A DNA stretch of 64,000 nt from Photobacterium sp. SKA34 (GTDB lineage Bacteria > Pseudomonadota > Gammaproteobacteria > Enterobacterales > Vibrionaceae), in assembly GCF_000153325.1 (NCBI RefSeq), contig NZ_CH724144.1, positions 128,355-192,354 on the forward strand. Reading direction: 5' to 3'. Shown here one piece after another: positions 13,503 through 22,566 of this stretch. Position 1 is the first letter of the stretch. Each line of letters starts with the position of its first letter. A program made the position numbers and the translations under genes. The notes beneath the pieces were generated by a model. The model was not told the origin of the DNA. It was given only the letters and a program-made list of their open reading frames with translations, and did no database searches.

Positions 13503-13531
13503 GTAACGTTATGTTTCAAATAATACGTTAC
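13503..13531. promoter_or_regulatory. Inverted repeat upstream of the Gly-rich repeat gene
   Basis: GTAACGT (13503-13509) and ACGTTAC (13525-13531) form a 7-bp inverted repeat with a 15-bp spacer, 89-117 bp upstream of the gene start. A further ACGTT occurs just before it. It could be a dimeric regulator site; no regulator is known and chance is possible. Confidence 0.35.
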
Positions 13532-13750
13532 ATAAATCCATTTTATTGATTTAAAAAGTAAATGTTATTTTGGAATGATAATGGTTTAATTACCTTCTTT
13601 GCCTTACTGAGGGGGATGGCAACTTATAAATAGATTCACTAAATAAGAGCAATTTATAGTGATATAAAATTATGCTGAATATGAGATTATCAATACAGAA
13701 TCTATATTGTAATGTTGTAAACGCCCCATGAACCCACGGGGCGATATTTG

Positions 13751-15296
13751 TTAGTGTTTGAGGTTCCAAGGTAGGAGTGCATCGATATCGGGCTCAGCTT
13801 TCGCGAGCTCTTTCATGCACTTGACCATGTAGTCGTAGAGGATAAGGCCGTTGGCTTTCGCAGTCTCGACGATGCTGTAAAGCATCGCACTCGCATCAGC
13901 ACCATTTGGCGTGTTCGAGAACAACCAGTTCTTTCTGCCAATGACCAGCGGTTTAATTGCGCGTTCAGCGCGGTTATTGTCTATCGATAAGTGACCGTCA
14001 TCGATATAGCGGATCACCTTCGGCCATTGGCCGAGCGTGTATTTTATCGCTTTACCCAGCGGGCTAGACGCTATCACTTGTTGAGATGTCATCCACTCGT
14101 ACAACTCGTCCAGTATCGGTTTGCTATGCAGTTGACGTTCTGCTTTTCGTGTTTCGACAGTCGCACCTTTTAAGCGCGATTCTATCCCATAGAGCTTCTG
14201 GATTTTGGCCAGCGCTTTATCTGCTTTGCCTGACTTACCTTTACCTTGAAGCTTCTTAGCCTCCATGAACTTTCGCCGTGCATGTGCCATGCAGCCAACA
14301 TTGGTGACGTGATAAAGACCATCATAGGCACCATAGCCATCGGTTTGTAGATAACCACTGTAATCCCCCAAGAAGGCAACAGGGCATGCCCTCGCGCGAC
14401 TGTTTTGATAGTCGTACAAGGCAATATTCTTCACATTGGGGAGTGCGGCTTCTGGCGAGTCTGCGCCCGAGCAGTAGAGCCACATGTAACACTGTTTTTC
14501 TTCCTTGAGAACATTGAGTGGCGTTTCATCCGCCTGGAACACCACTTGTTGAAGTAGGTGCTCTTTTAGAGCGGCATAGAGTGGTTTGAACTTCTCACTA
14601 ACTTGGATAACCCATCTGGCATAGTGGTTCGTGATAGCTCGATCCCGACTGGGTAAACAGCGACTCTTGGCGGTAAAGTGGCATCGCGTACTGGTATTTG
14701 CCAAGAATGATGTTGGCAAGCAAGCTTTCTGTGGCAAAGCTCTTCGGGATAATGCTTTGCGGTGCTGGCTTTTGAACGATGTGATTGCTGTCTTCAGTTT
14801 GCTCGCACTGGCGGCAAGCATATTTAGGGCGAACATATTCCAGCACTTTGAGTACGGCTGGCGAAAACTCCAGCTTTTCACTGCTGTCTTCACCGATTTT
14901 ATGCAGGTCATGATTGCAGCATGCACACTGCTTTTCATGGTCGTCTAAATCAAGTTCGATAACTTCACGAGGTAAGGTCTTTGGAAGAGGCTTACGCTTA
15001 CCGCGTTTCTTCGTTGTGGTTGTGGTGGTCGTCGTAACCTCAACCTCTTCTTCCTTAGCGGCTTCACATTCCGCTTCGTTGAAGAGGTCACCTTGAGATT
15101 CATCGTAGGGCTTTAACGCCTCCGAGCGTTTTGCGAACTGGCGGTCGAAAGCCAGTTTGAGTTGCTCAAGCAGAGATTGACGCTCTTGTTTCCACTGAGA
15201 TTCGCTGTGTTTTTGCAACGCCAACAACTCTTTCACCATCGCTTGTAGCTCGGCAACATCTTGGCTTTCTGGGTTGATATTTGGCGTCTTTTTCAT
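13751..15296 (-). pseudogene. IS66 TnpC transposase, broken by frameshift
   Basis: The N-terminal frame (15296 down to 14598) holds the coiled-coil start, a poly-Thr/basic tract, a zinc-binding motif (CACC ... CRQC) and the IS66 segment YAMPLYRQESLF. It then runs out of frame. The C-terminal frame (to 13751) carries the DDE core: FQADETPLNV, LQTDGYGAYDG and NNRAERAIKPLVIGRKNW, ending with LLPWNLKH. Between them, restoring one base near 14643 and one near 14619 would recover the expected GIELSRTTM...RWVI sequence, so two single-base deletions within about 25 bp explain the break. Alternatively, sequencing errors are possible. Confidence 0.85.
15012..15035 (-). repeat. Poly-Thr codon tract in IS66 tnpC
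   Basis: Eight consecutive Thr codons (mix of acg, acc, aca) precede a Lys/Arg patch in the TnpC N-terminal part. Confidence 0.85.
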
Positions 15297-15355
15297 GGCA
15301 TTTATTATACTAAAGTCATGCCGTTAACGCTTGGTGGATATAGCTTTATTATCGA

Positions 15356-15709
15356 TTAAGTCATTGTAAAATCGTTTATTTGAACGGGTTTATGGCCGAT
15401 AATCGTGAAGCCAGAAAGCAGTCTATCAAGCTCGCATTGAGTCAGGGTAAACACGTCATTTTTCTCTTTTGACGGCCATTTATACTTGGCTTTTTCAAGG
15501 CGTTTATACCAAAGTGCAAAGCCTGTTTTATCCCAGTACAACACTTTGATTTTGTCGCGCTGTTTATTGGTAAACAGGAATAGTGCGCCGCTTCCCAAGG
15601 GTAAATCGGTGTCACTTTCGATAATCGCCGCGAGGCCATTGATGGACTTTCTAAAATCGACACTCTCACGATACAGATAAATATCTGGTGCACTTAGCAT
15701 ATGTTTCAT
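15356..15709 (-). CDS. tnpB: IS66 accessory protein TnpB
   Basis: IS66 Orf2-like accessory protein of 117 residues, needed with TnpA for transposition of these elements; molecular role not fully known. Family motifs visible are YLYRESVDFRKSINGLA, GALFLFTNKQRDKIKVLYWD and GFALWYKRLEKAKYKWP. Its start overlaps the tnpA stop as ATGA, the usual coupled arrangement. Intact. Confidence 0.92.
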   Translation of the reverse strand: MKHMLSAPDIYLYRESVDFRKSINGLAAIIESDTDLPLGSGALFLFTNKQRDKIKVLYWDKTGFALWYKRLEKAKYKWPSKEKNDVFTLTQCELDRLLSGFTIIGHKPVQINDFTMT

Positions 15710-16026
15710 GACAAGGCTCCAATGAGTTCTGCCAGGTAGGCAGCGGGCGTGCCTTGAGGAATACTCAGCTCAACGTCGTTGACAAAAAGTGTCATATTCG
15801 CGGTAGGTATTTGCGTCATATGGTAACGTGTTGTCTGCTCTACAACGTTTGCTTTGACGAAGCCGTTAGTCTGTGGTGTTTGAAGGTGTGTTAACTGTTG
15901 GCGTTTGGCATGAAACGTGGAAAGACTTAATCCGTGATGTTCACAAAAAGCACGTTGAGTGAGTTGGCTGGATTCATAGCACTCAAACAAAGTCTGCCAT
16001 TCTTGATTGGTACGTCGTGTTGCCAT
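15706..16026 (-). CDS. tnpA: IS66 accessory protein TnpA
   Basis: Small HTH protein of IS66 elements, 106 residues. The N-terminal helix-turn-helix reads WQTLFECYESSQLTQRAFCE followed by HHGLSLSTFHAKRQQL; the C-terminal segment MTLFVNDVELSIPQGTPAAY is also family-typical. The start lies 81 bp inside the terminal repeat end of the element, with a ribosome site (GGAGAT) just upstream. Intact. Confidence 0.9.
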   Translation of the reverse strand: MATRRTNQEWQTLFECYESSQLTQRAFCEHHGLSLSTFHAKRQQLTHLQTPQTNGFVKANVVEQTTRYHMTQIPTANMTLFVNDVELSIPQGTPAAYLAELIGALS

Positions 16027-16359
16027 TTTAAATCTCCTTTGGATTGGAGATTTGATCTTATTCTTCGAGTAAAGTGATTAGAATGCGGTGTTTATGGCAC
16101 GCTTACATAATGTTACGACACTAAATCGTGTTGAAATGAAAAAAGGCTTAGCAATAAAAAATCGCTAAGAAATTGTAAAATATGGCTTTATCTGCTTAGG
16201 TCAAACCAATGGCCTTCCCTTAGGAGGAGATAAGTTACAAGACAGAGATGCGAAAAAACATTATTAAATAATAAGTTATAGTTTTATTATTTTTTATGCA
16301 GCACGATTTTTCTTACGTGTGTATTAGTGCTTACTAACAGTGTTTTTTTGTGTAGAAAA

Positions 16360-16435
16360 TGGTGTCCCCTACAGGATTCGAACCTGTGTCTAAGACTTAG
16401 GAGGTCCTTGTTCTATCCAGCTGAACTAAGGGGAC
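16360..16435 (-). tRNA. tRNA-Arg (anticodon CCT)
   Basis: A 76-nt cloverleaf on the minus strand with encoded CCA. The acceptor stem GTCCCCT pairs with AGGGGAC, the anticodon loop is CTCCTAA with anticodon CCT (reads AGG), and the T arm is ACAGG-TTCGAAT-CCTGT. It resembles E. coli argW, a tRNA used as an integration site by several elements. I found no second copy of its 3' end in the window. Confidence 0.96.
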
Positions 16436-17073
16436 TTTGGAGGCTAAAATATTAACACATCAAATTGATAAAATCATCTTTATTTTCATGTAAGTATCAG
16501 AAAAAACAAAGCATTTTTATTCTTTTGTTACTGTGTTTTTTGAAGTGCTAAATAGAAGGGCTTTGCTAACAAAATAGTAATTAAACCATTATTTATTACG
16601 CTTTAATAATGAATATCTAATAAAAATAAGAGTAAAGAGTTCGATTTATCTTAGAAACTATTACTACATATTTTTATCTTTGGTAGATTGAATAATAGGA
16701 AATATAAACTCAACTTTTCAAGTCACAAATTCAAGGCTTTTACGGCTCTCATTGGCAACTGAAGTTTCATCAAGGGACTCCATGCCCAGTTTTTGAATTG
16801 GTCTAATATCAGGCTTCGGCAAACGAGCATATAATAAAAGACTATCGCTTCAAGATACTTTTCCCTAATACCTACCAATCCAAATTGAGTTGGCTGTCTA
16901 AAAAGGTAATGTCCAAATGTGAGTTAGCAATATCAGCTAACTTAATGTGATTAGATGTTACATTTTGTGTTTGATTTAGCCAACTTTATTTATAATATAC
17001 TGATTATAATTTCAATATTTATTCATAATACTGAGTGCCTTTCTTATATAACTAACGAGTAATCACAGCGGTA
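16436..17073. other. AT-rich stretch without a gene, possible decayed coding remnant
   Basis: About 640 bp between tRNA-Arg and the first PTS permease. Around 16720-16900 the minus strand has a higher-GC patch where short frames read like protein (for example YARLPKPDIRPIQKLGMES) but are cut by stops and frame changes. This looks like a remnant of a lost gene or element; I cannot name it. The rest is AT-rich with no clear feature. Confidence 0.35.
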
Positions 17074-18399
17074 CTAAGTCATATCTTGACTGCGACGAAG
17101 CATGGCTTCTGCTCGTTCTGCTTCTTGTTCTGTCAATATCTTTTCATGAGCTTTAAAAAAAGGAAGATATAAGAAATAGGCATTAACCATAGCAAAAAGC
17201 ACCATACATGCATTAATCAAACTTCCATTTGCTGCCCACGTAGCGCCAATTGGAGCTGGAACAGACCAAGGAATCATGGTAACTATCCGGTCTAATATTT
17301 GAGCCGAAGTTAAAAACCATGCAATGGTGGCATTTATGAGTGGAACCATTACAAATGGAACTAGAAATAAAGGGTTCATGATTATTGGGAAACCAAAAAG
17401 AATGGGTTCATTAATGTTAAATAATGAAGGAATAAGTCCAACTTTACCCACTGATTTTAGATGATTAGAGCAACTTTTTATTGCTAAATAAACTAATGGA
17501 AGCGTAGAGCCGACACCACCAATCAAAACAAAAAAATCCCAAAAAGCTGGCAAATAGATATGAGGAGGAACTTCGCCACTAACTTTAAGTGCCGCCTGAT
17601 TTTCTAATAAATTCGACATCCAAAATGGGTTCATAATACCTGTAATAATTAACGCACCATGAATGCCCATGAACCACAGTAATTGGCACACTAAAATTGA
17701 GATCAATACAGCAGCTAAGCTATCTGAAGCAAGTACAAGAGGTTGGAATATTGCTTCAATTAATTGTGGAAAATGCACCCCAAAATCAGACTCCATCCAG
17801 GTATTAAAAATTGAAAGAGAAGTCAGAACAACAAAGATTGGTACCATCAATTTAAAACCTTGAAGCGTCAAAATAGGCACATCATCAGGCATCTTCACAT
17901 ACCAGCCTTTACTGATAAAAAAACGAACGACTTCGATAGAGTACATACTTGCAATAATCGCTGAAAATAGCCCTGCACCACCAAGATATCGAATATCTTC
18001 AGGTCCAAGGTTATGGAAGCCGATCAACATTAAAAATGCCATGCATCCTGTTAACCCTGATAACCGCACGGGAAGTTGATAATGTTTCGCCAAACTAGCA
18101 GAAATGCCAAAAGACACAATTAACCCAACCACTCCTAAAGAAAGCTGATAGGTTGGCAATAATATTGGTTTCAACGCATTAGCAATATTGAACCACCAAA
18201 TCGAAAGATTTGAATCAGCATTTGCAAATGGAGGGAAGATGATAGGTACAAAGATACAACCAACAAAAATAAACGGCATCGCTAACTGAAAGCCATCCCT
18301 AAGCGCCATTAAATGCTGACTACGGGTCAGTAACTTGGCGACGGGATTCATGACCTGCTCAACTTGAGAAGCAAATATTCTTATAATTGAATGGTTCAT
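17074..18399 (-). CDS. chbC: PTS lactose/cellobiose-family IIC permease (first copy, divergent)
   Basis: Membrane channel of a sugar phosphotransferase system for beta-glucosides such as cellobiose or chitobiose. 441 residues with about ten hydrophobic segments. Family signatures are GIHGALIITGIMNPFW (about 240-255) and the sugar-site motif NEPILFGFPIIMNP (about 330). It is clearly homologous to the second IIC at 19192 but distinct, especially near the N-terminus and the loop around residue 100. Transcribed away from the IIB-IIC-bgl-IIA group, with a shared 363-bp regulatory region. No strong ribosome site is seen. Having two IIC and single IIA and IIB suggests the soluble parts are shared or that this copy serves a different sugar. 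Confidence 0.9.
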   Translation of the reverse strand: MNHSIIRIFASQVEQVMNPVAKLLTRSQHLMALRDGFQLAMPFIFVGCIFVPIIFPPFANADSNLSIWWFNIANALKPILLPTYQLSLGVVGLIVSFGISASLAKHYQLPVRLSGLTGCMAFLMLIGFHNLGPEDIRYLGGAGLFSAIIASMYSIEVVRFFISKGWYVKMPDDVPILTLQGFKLMVPIFVVLTSLSIFNTWMESDFGVHFPQLIEAIFQPLVLASDSLAAVLISILVCQLLWFMGIHGALIITGIMNPFWMSNLLENQAALKVSGEVPPHIYLPAFWDFFVLIGGVGSTLPLVYLAIKSCSNHLKSVGKVGLIPSLFNINEPILFGFPIIMNPLFLVPFVMVPLINATIAWFLTSAQILDRIVTMIPWSVPAPIGATWAANGSLINACMVLFAMVNAYFLYLPFFKAHEKILTEQEAERAEAMLRRSQDMT

Positions 18400-18455
18400 T
18401 ATTTAATACCGGTAATCGTAACACGGCAGAGAATACCGTAATAATGATCTGTTAC

Positions 18456-18470
18456 GGAAACCGCTTATCC
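18456..18470. promoter_or_regulatory. Operator-like half-conserved site before divergent IIC
   Basis: GGAAACCGCTTATCC, 57-71 bp upstream of the first IIC start, matches the left arm of the palindrome at 18693-18706 and part of the right arm. It may be a second site for the LacI-type regulator. Confidence 0.4.
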
Positions 18471-18658
18471 AAAATTGATGAGTTGCACACATTATTAAGC
18501 AATTTGGGCAATCATTTCTTATTTATCTCGCCATCTATCTAGTGAATTTAATCGTCCTGTATGTGCTTAAATAAAGTCATAAAGCATCGGTTAAGAGATA
18601 AAACTCACTTCAATAACGTTATCTTCATCACGAATTTTTCAGCCTCTGAGCTTTTCTT

Positions 18659-18674
18659 AGTGATCAAATTCACG
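18659..18674 (+). promoter_or_regulatory. CRP-like site upstream of the PTS operon
   Basis: AGTGA-TCAAAT-TCACG matches the CRP consensus TGTGA-N6-TCACA at 8 of 10 positions and is centred about 33 bp before the LacI-type palindrome. Catabolite activation of a beta-glucoside PTS would be expected. Confidence 0.5.
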
Positions 18675-18692
18675 AGTGCGCGGAAACCAATC

Positions 18693-18706
18693 GGAAACCG
18701 GTTTCC
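18693..18706. promoter_or_regulatory. LacI-family operator palindrome
   Basis: GGAAACCGGTTTCC is a perfect 14-bp palindrome with the central CG typical of LacI/GalR-family operators. It lies 57 bp before the IIB start. A related palindrome precedes the LacI-type gene at 22567, so one regulator probably controls both. Confidence 0.7.
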
Positions 18707-18762
18707 AAATGGTTTTCATGAGGGCATATTAATTAGGAACTCAAGAATCTGGAGAAACAAAA

Positions 18763-19068
18763 ATGAAAAAAATTATGCTTTGCTGCTCAGCTGGAATGTC
18801 TACATCAATGCTTGTTAAAAAAATGGAAGCATCTGCTCAAGAGCGTGGAATCGAGGTCACTATTAAAGCGTTTGGTGCAAGCGAGTTTAATGAGCAGGTC
18901 GGTAGCTATGAAGTCGTTTTACTTGGCCCACAAATTAAATATATGCAGACAGATCTACAAAAAGTTGCAGACCAATTTGGCATCAAAGTTGAGCCGATTA
19001 ACATGATGGATTATGGCATGCAAAAAGGTGACAAAGTACTGGACTTTGCACTTGATATTATTGGCTAA
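18763..19068 (+). CDS. chbB: PTS lactose/cellobiose-family IIB
   Basis: Cytoplasmic phosphocarrier that takes phosphate from IIA and gives it to the incoming sugar at IIC. 101 residues. The P-loop CCSAGMSTS places the phospho-accepting cysteine at C8, matching the CSAGMSTS loop of E. coli ChbB, and VVLLGPQIKYM is the second family motif. A GGAGA ribosome site precedes the ATG. First gene of the group IIB-IIC-bglA-IIA, just downstream of a CRP-like site and a LacI-type palindrome. Confidence 0.93.
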   Translation: MKKIMLCCSAGMSTSMLVKKMEASAQERGIEVTIKAFGASEFNEQVGSYEVVLLGPQIKYMQTDLQKVADQFGIKVEPINMMDYGMQKGDKVLDFALDIIG

Positions 19069-19191
19069 TCGATTTGCGTTTTTGCACCTGGTTCGGTACA
19101 GGTTGTGTAGTATCTACATGATTATTATAAATATATAAAGATAAATATAGTACCGGAACTCTTTCACTTTTCTAATACGAGAAATAAAATA

Positions 19192-20520
19192 ATGAGCGTT
19201 TTCTACGACAAAATGGTTAATGTTATTGAGCAAAAGGTGACCCCTATTGCAGGTAAGATTGGCCAACAAAAGTACGTCACATCAATACGTGATGGTTTCA
19301 TCGCTGCATTACCTTTTATGATTGTTGGTTCATTCATGTTGGTATTCATATTTCCTCCTTTTTCACCTGATTCAACTTGGGGTTTCGCTCAAGCTTGGCT
19401 TGGGTTTTCTGAAGCATACCGTGACCAATTGATGCTGCCATTTAACCTTAGTATGGGGATTATGACGATCTTCATATCCGTTGGTATAGGTTCGAGTCTC
19501 GCCAGGCACCATAACCTTGACCCAGTCACTACTGGCTTATTAGCGTTAATGGCATTCTTACTCGTTGCTGCCCCACTTAAAGACGGCACAATATCTATGC
19601 AGTACTTCTCAGGGCAGGGGATTTTTACTTCGATCATCACGGCCATCTACGCAACCGAAGTTTATGCATTCCTCAAGCGGAATAACATCACAATTAAACT
19701 TCCACCTGAAGTTCCGACTGGTGTTGCTCGTTCATTTGAAATTCTGATCCCAGTACTAGCGATTATTCTTACGCTTCACCCTTTGAATATTTTTCTTGAA
19801 TCGCAGACAGGCATGATTCTACCTCAAGCGATCATGGCTCTAGTACAGCCTCTTGTCGCTGCATCAGATTCATTACCAGCGATTCTTCTCGCTGTATTTG
19901 TTTGTCAGATTTTATGGTTTGCTGGTATTCACGGTGCATTAATCGTAACAGGTATTATGAACCCGTTTTGGATGGCTAATCTATCGGTAAATCAAGCTGC
20001 TATGGCTGCTGGTGAAGCGGTACCTCATATTTTTCTTCAAGGTTTTTGGGATCACTATCTTCTGATTGGTGGTGTTGGGTCTACGCTACCACTTGCATTC
20101 TTATTGATGAGAAGTAAAGCAGTGCACCTAAGAACTATTGGTAAACTGGGTGGTGTCCCTGCAATCTTTAATATTAATGAACCGATCCTATTTGGCGCAC
20201 CAATCATCATGAACCCGGTGTTCTTCCTACCATTCATATTGATCCCAATGATCAATGCAACATTAGCTTGGTTTGCCTTAGATTTAGGCTTAGTAGAGCG
20301 AGTGGTATCTGTCACGCCTTGGACAACGCCAGCACCTATTGGAGCATCATGGGCAGCTAACTGGGCATTTAGCCCTGTCATCATGTGCTGCATCTGTATG
20401 GTGGTGTCAGCAATTATGTACTTCCCATTCTTAAAAGCTTATGAAAAAACCTTGTTAGATCAAGAAGCCCTTGAAAACGTTAAGCAAAAAGAAACTGAAG
20501 GTCAGTCTGTTACTGCCTAA
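19192..20520 (+). CDS. chbC: PTS lactose/cellobiose-family IIC permease (second copy)
   Basis: Membrane permease of the same PTS, 442 residues with about ten membrane segments. Signatures are GIHGALIVTGIMNPFW and NEPILFGAPIIMNP. The N-terminus (residues 1-25, ending IAGKIGQQKYVTSIRDGF) is the usual cytoplasmic lead. It follows IIB by 123 bp and precedes the glucosidase by 67 bp on the same strand, so this copy is the one coupled to IIB. It is a homologue of the divergent IIC at 17074-18399. Confidence 0.93.
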   Translation: MSVFYDKMVNVIEQKVTPIAGKIGQQKYVTSIRDGFIAALPFMIVGSFMLVFIFPPFSPDSTWGFAQAWLGFSEAYRDQLMLPFNLSMGIMTIFISVGIGSSLARHHNLDPVTTGLLALMAFLLVAAPLKDGTISMQYFSGQGIFTSIITAIYATEVYAFLKRNNITIKLPPEVPTGVARSFEILIPVLAIILTLHPLNIFLESQTGMILPQAIMALVQPLVAASDSLPAILLAVFVCQILWFAGIHGALIVTGIMNPFWMANLSVNQAAMAAGEAVPHIFLQGFWDHYLLIGGVGSTLPLAFLLMRSKAVHLRTIGKLGGVPAIFNINEPILFGAPIIMNPVFFLPFILIPMINATLAWFALDLGLVERVVSVTPWTTPAPIGASWAANWAFSPVIMCCICMVVSAIMYFPFLKAYEKTLLDQEALENVKQKETEGQSVTA

Positions 20521-20587
20521 TCAAAGCCTATCAAATTAAATTAATTTATCGAGGGTAGTTACTTGCCCTCAATTAAAGGTAACCGTT

Positions 20588-21967
20588 ATGAATTATCAAT
20601 TTCCAAAAAACTTCCGCTGGGGTAGCGCCGCGTCTTCAACTCAGACAGAAGGGGCTTCATTTGAAGGGGGAAAAGGTGAAAGTATTTGGGATCACTGGTA
20701 CAAAGAACAACCAAACCGTTTTCACAACGGTTTATCGTCAACGATAGCTTCAACGTTTTATAAGAATTTCAAGTCTGATATTCAGTTAATGAAAGAAATC
20801 GGCCATAACAGCTTCCGTACGTCGATCTCGTGGGCGCGTTTAATTCCTAAAGGAACTGGAGAAGTAAACCAAGAAGCCGTCGATTTTTATAATAAAGTCA
20901 TCGATGAGCTTATCGCACAAGATATAGAGCCATTTATCTGCTTATACCACTTTGACATGCCGATGGCGATGCAAGAAATTGGTGGTTTTGAAAACCGTAA
21001 GGTACTTGATGCGTATGAAAATTTTGCTGAAGTGTGCTTCAAGCTATTCGGTGATCGAGTGAAGAATTGGTTTACTTTTAACGAGCCAATTGTTCCGGTT
21101 GAGGGGGGGTATTTATATGACTTTCATTATCCAAATGTGGTTGATTTTAAACGTGCAGCCACCGTCGCTTATCATACGATTCTGGCTCACGCAAAAGCCG
21201 TTGTAAAATTCCGTGCGCTTGGAAAGAATGGAAGTATTGGAATTATTCTCAATCTAACGCCTTCTTACCCTCGCTCGCAAAATCCTGCGGATTTAAAAGC
21301 AGCTCACATCTGCGACTTAATGTTTAATCGTAGTTTTTTAGATCCTGCGGTTAAAGGTGAGTACCCACAAGAACTTGTCGAGATACTTAAAGAGCATGGT
21401 CAAATCCCAGTAATTGAAGAGGGTGATTGCGAGTTAATCGCACAAGGAAAAATCGATGTTCTAGGCGTAAATTACTACCAACCTCGACGAGTAAAAGCCA
21501 GGGAGAACGCTGTTCACCCAGAAGCACCATTCATGCCTGAACACTTCTTTGATTATTATGAAATGCCTGGGCGCAAAATGAACCCACATCGTGGCTGGGA
21601 AATCTATGAAAAAGGCATTTATGACATATTGACCAACATTCGTGAAAACTACGGTAATTTGCCTTGTTACATTTCAGAGAATGGCATGGGCGTTGAAGGG
21701 GAAGAAAAGTTCCTCATCGACGGTCAGATTCAAGATGACTATCGCATCGATTTCATTCGCGAACATCTCAAATGGTTGCACAAAGGGATTGAAGAAGGCT
21801 CTGCATGCTTTGGTTATCACTTATGGACTTTTATCGACAACTGGTCTTGGGCTAATGCTTACAAAAACCGCTACGGTTTCTATCAACTTGACTTAAAAAC
21901 TCAACAACGCTCAGTGAAAAAGAGTGGTGAATGGTTTGCAGAAGTATCAAAAAATAACGGTTTCTAA
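20588..21967 (+). CDS. bglA: 6-phospho-beta-glucosidase (GH1)
   Basis: Hydrolyses the phosphorylated disaccharide delivered by the PTS to glucose 6-phosphate plus the free sugar or aglycone. Glycoside hydrolase family 1, 459 residues. The acid/base is E166 in TFNEP and the nucleophile E364 in ISENGMG. The N-terminal FPKNFRWGSAASSTQTEG is the GH1 signature, and AYKNRYGF near the C-terminus has the Lys/Tyr pair that binds the 6-phosphate in this branch. A ribosome site AAAGG precedes the ATG. The product fits the flanking PTS components; substrate (cellobiose, arbutin, salicin or chitobiose-like) is inferred only. Confidence 0.93.
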   Translation: MNYQFPKNFRWGSAASSTQTEGASFEGGKGESIWDHWYKEQPNRFHNGLSSTIASTFYKNFKSDIQLMKEIGHNSFRTSISWARLIPKGTGEVNQEAVDFYNKVIDELIAQDIEPFICLYHFDMPMAMQEIGGFENRKVLDAYENFAEVCFKLFGDRVKNWFTFNEPIVPVEGGYLYDFHYPNVVDFKRAATVAYHTILAHAKAVVKFRALGKNGSIGIILNLTPSYPRSQNPADLKAAHICDLMFNRSFLDPAVKGEYPQELVEILKEHGQIPVIEEGDCELIAQGKIDVLGVNYYQPRRVKARENAVHPEAPFMPEHFFDYYEMPGRKMNPHRGWEIYEKGIYDILTNIRENYGNLPCYISENGMGVEGEEKFLIDGQIQDDYRIDFIREHLKWLHKGIEEGSACFGYHLWTFIDNWSWANAYKNRYGFYQLDLKTQQRSVKKSGEWFAEVSKNNGF

Positions 21968-22051
21968 TTACTCATAGAATTGAATTAACCAAATTAATCT
22001 AACTAAAAGTTGAGTTACTCTACTTGTGGGCTCAACTTATAAGGAATATAA

Positions 22052-22378
22052 ATGGAAAACATTGACTTAGAAGAACAGGTGATGGGTATTATTATCAATG
22101 CAGGGCAATCACGCAGTCTTTGTTACGAAGCACTTCGTCATGCAAAAAGTGGCAACTTCTCAGAGGTGGATAGTTTATTAAAAGAGGCTCAAGAATTTGC
22201 CAATCAAGCACATCTTGTTCAGACAAAGCTTATTGAAGCCGATGAAGGAACTGGCAAAACAAAAATGACCTTAATAATGGTTCACGCACAAGATCACTTG
22301 ATGACATCAATGCTAGCAAAAGAACTGGTCACTGAGATGATTGAACTTCACAAAAAAGTGGCAAAACAAGCGGCTTAA
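22052..22378 (+). CDS. chbA: PTS lactose/cellobiose-family IIA
   Basis: Cytoplasmic phosphocarrier that accepts phosphate from HPr and passes it to IIB. 108 residues, helical. The active histidine is H78 in MVHAQDHLMTSM, at the same position as in Lactococcus IIA-Lac, and the N-terminal INAGQSRSLCYEALRHAKSG is family-typical. It lies last in the IIB-IIC-bglA-IIA order, with an AAGGA ribosome site 8 nt upstream, and is followed by a probable terminator before the regulator gene. Confidence 0.93.
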   Translation: MENIDLEEQVMGIIINAGQSRSLCYEALRHAKSGNFSEVDSLLKEAQEFANQAHLVQTKLIEADEGTGKTKMTLIMVHAQDHLMTSMLAKELVTEMIELHKKVAKQAA

Positions 22379-22436
22379 AAGGCACAGTTTTTCTTATTCC
22401 TTTCAAGTCTACGCTTTCATTATTGCTGTACGATAA

Positions 22437-22478
22437 CGCCATCGAAATTTGGTAAATGTAGATGGCGCCTTATTTTTT
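22437..22478 (+). terminator. Probable terminator of the PTS operon
   Basis: The 7-bp stem cgccatc / gatggcg with a 17-nt loop is followed by CCTTATTTTTT. The loop is large, so strength is uncertain, but the position between IIA and the regulator fits. Confidence 0.5.
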
Positions 22479-22566
22479 CAAAGACCTTAATCCATAAAGA
22501 TACTTCCATTAATACTTTTGATAACTTGAGTGATAACATCATTAAATAGTAGAATTATGAAAATGT

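Larger units (their letters stand above)
13717..16106 (-). mobile_element. IS66-family insertion sequence (2390 bp), transposase damaged
   Basis: Three IS66 genes (tnpA, tnpB, tnpC) are present in order on the minus strand. The ends are GTAAACGCCCCATGAAC at 13717 and, reading inward from 16106, GTAAGCGTGCCATAAAC: 13 of 17 positions match and both begin with the GTAA typical of the family. The flanks gtaatgtt (13709-13716) and ataatgtt (16107-16114) agree at 7 of 8 positions, as expected for an 8-bp target duplication with one later change. tnpC is frameshifted, so the copy is probably immobile unless helped in trans. Confidence 0.92.

Noticed and set aside
14598-14938. Programmed frameshift in IS66 tnpC
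   Set aside because: IS66 TnpC is normally a single frame. The junction shows two separate missing bases and no slippery run.
16720-16900. Broken minus-strand reading frames between tRNA-Arg and the PTS genes
   Set aside because: They may be a gene remnant, but stops and frame changes prevent any family call.
18561-18818. 85-codon ORF overlapping the IIB start
   Set aside because: It spans the operator and promoter region and runs into chbB in another frame. It has no protein-like features.
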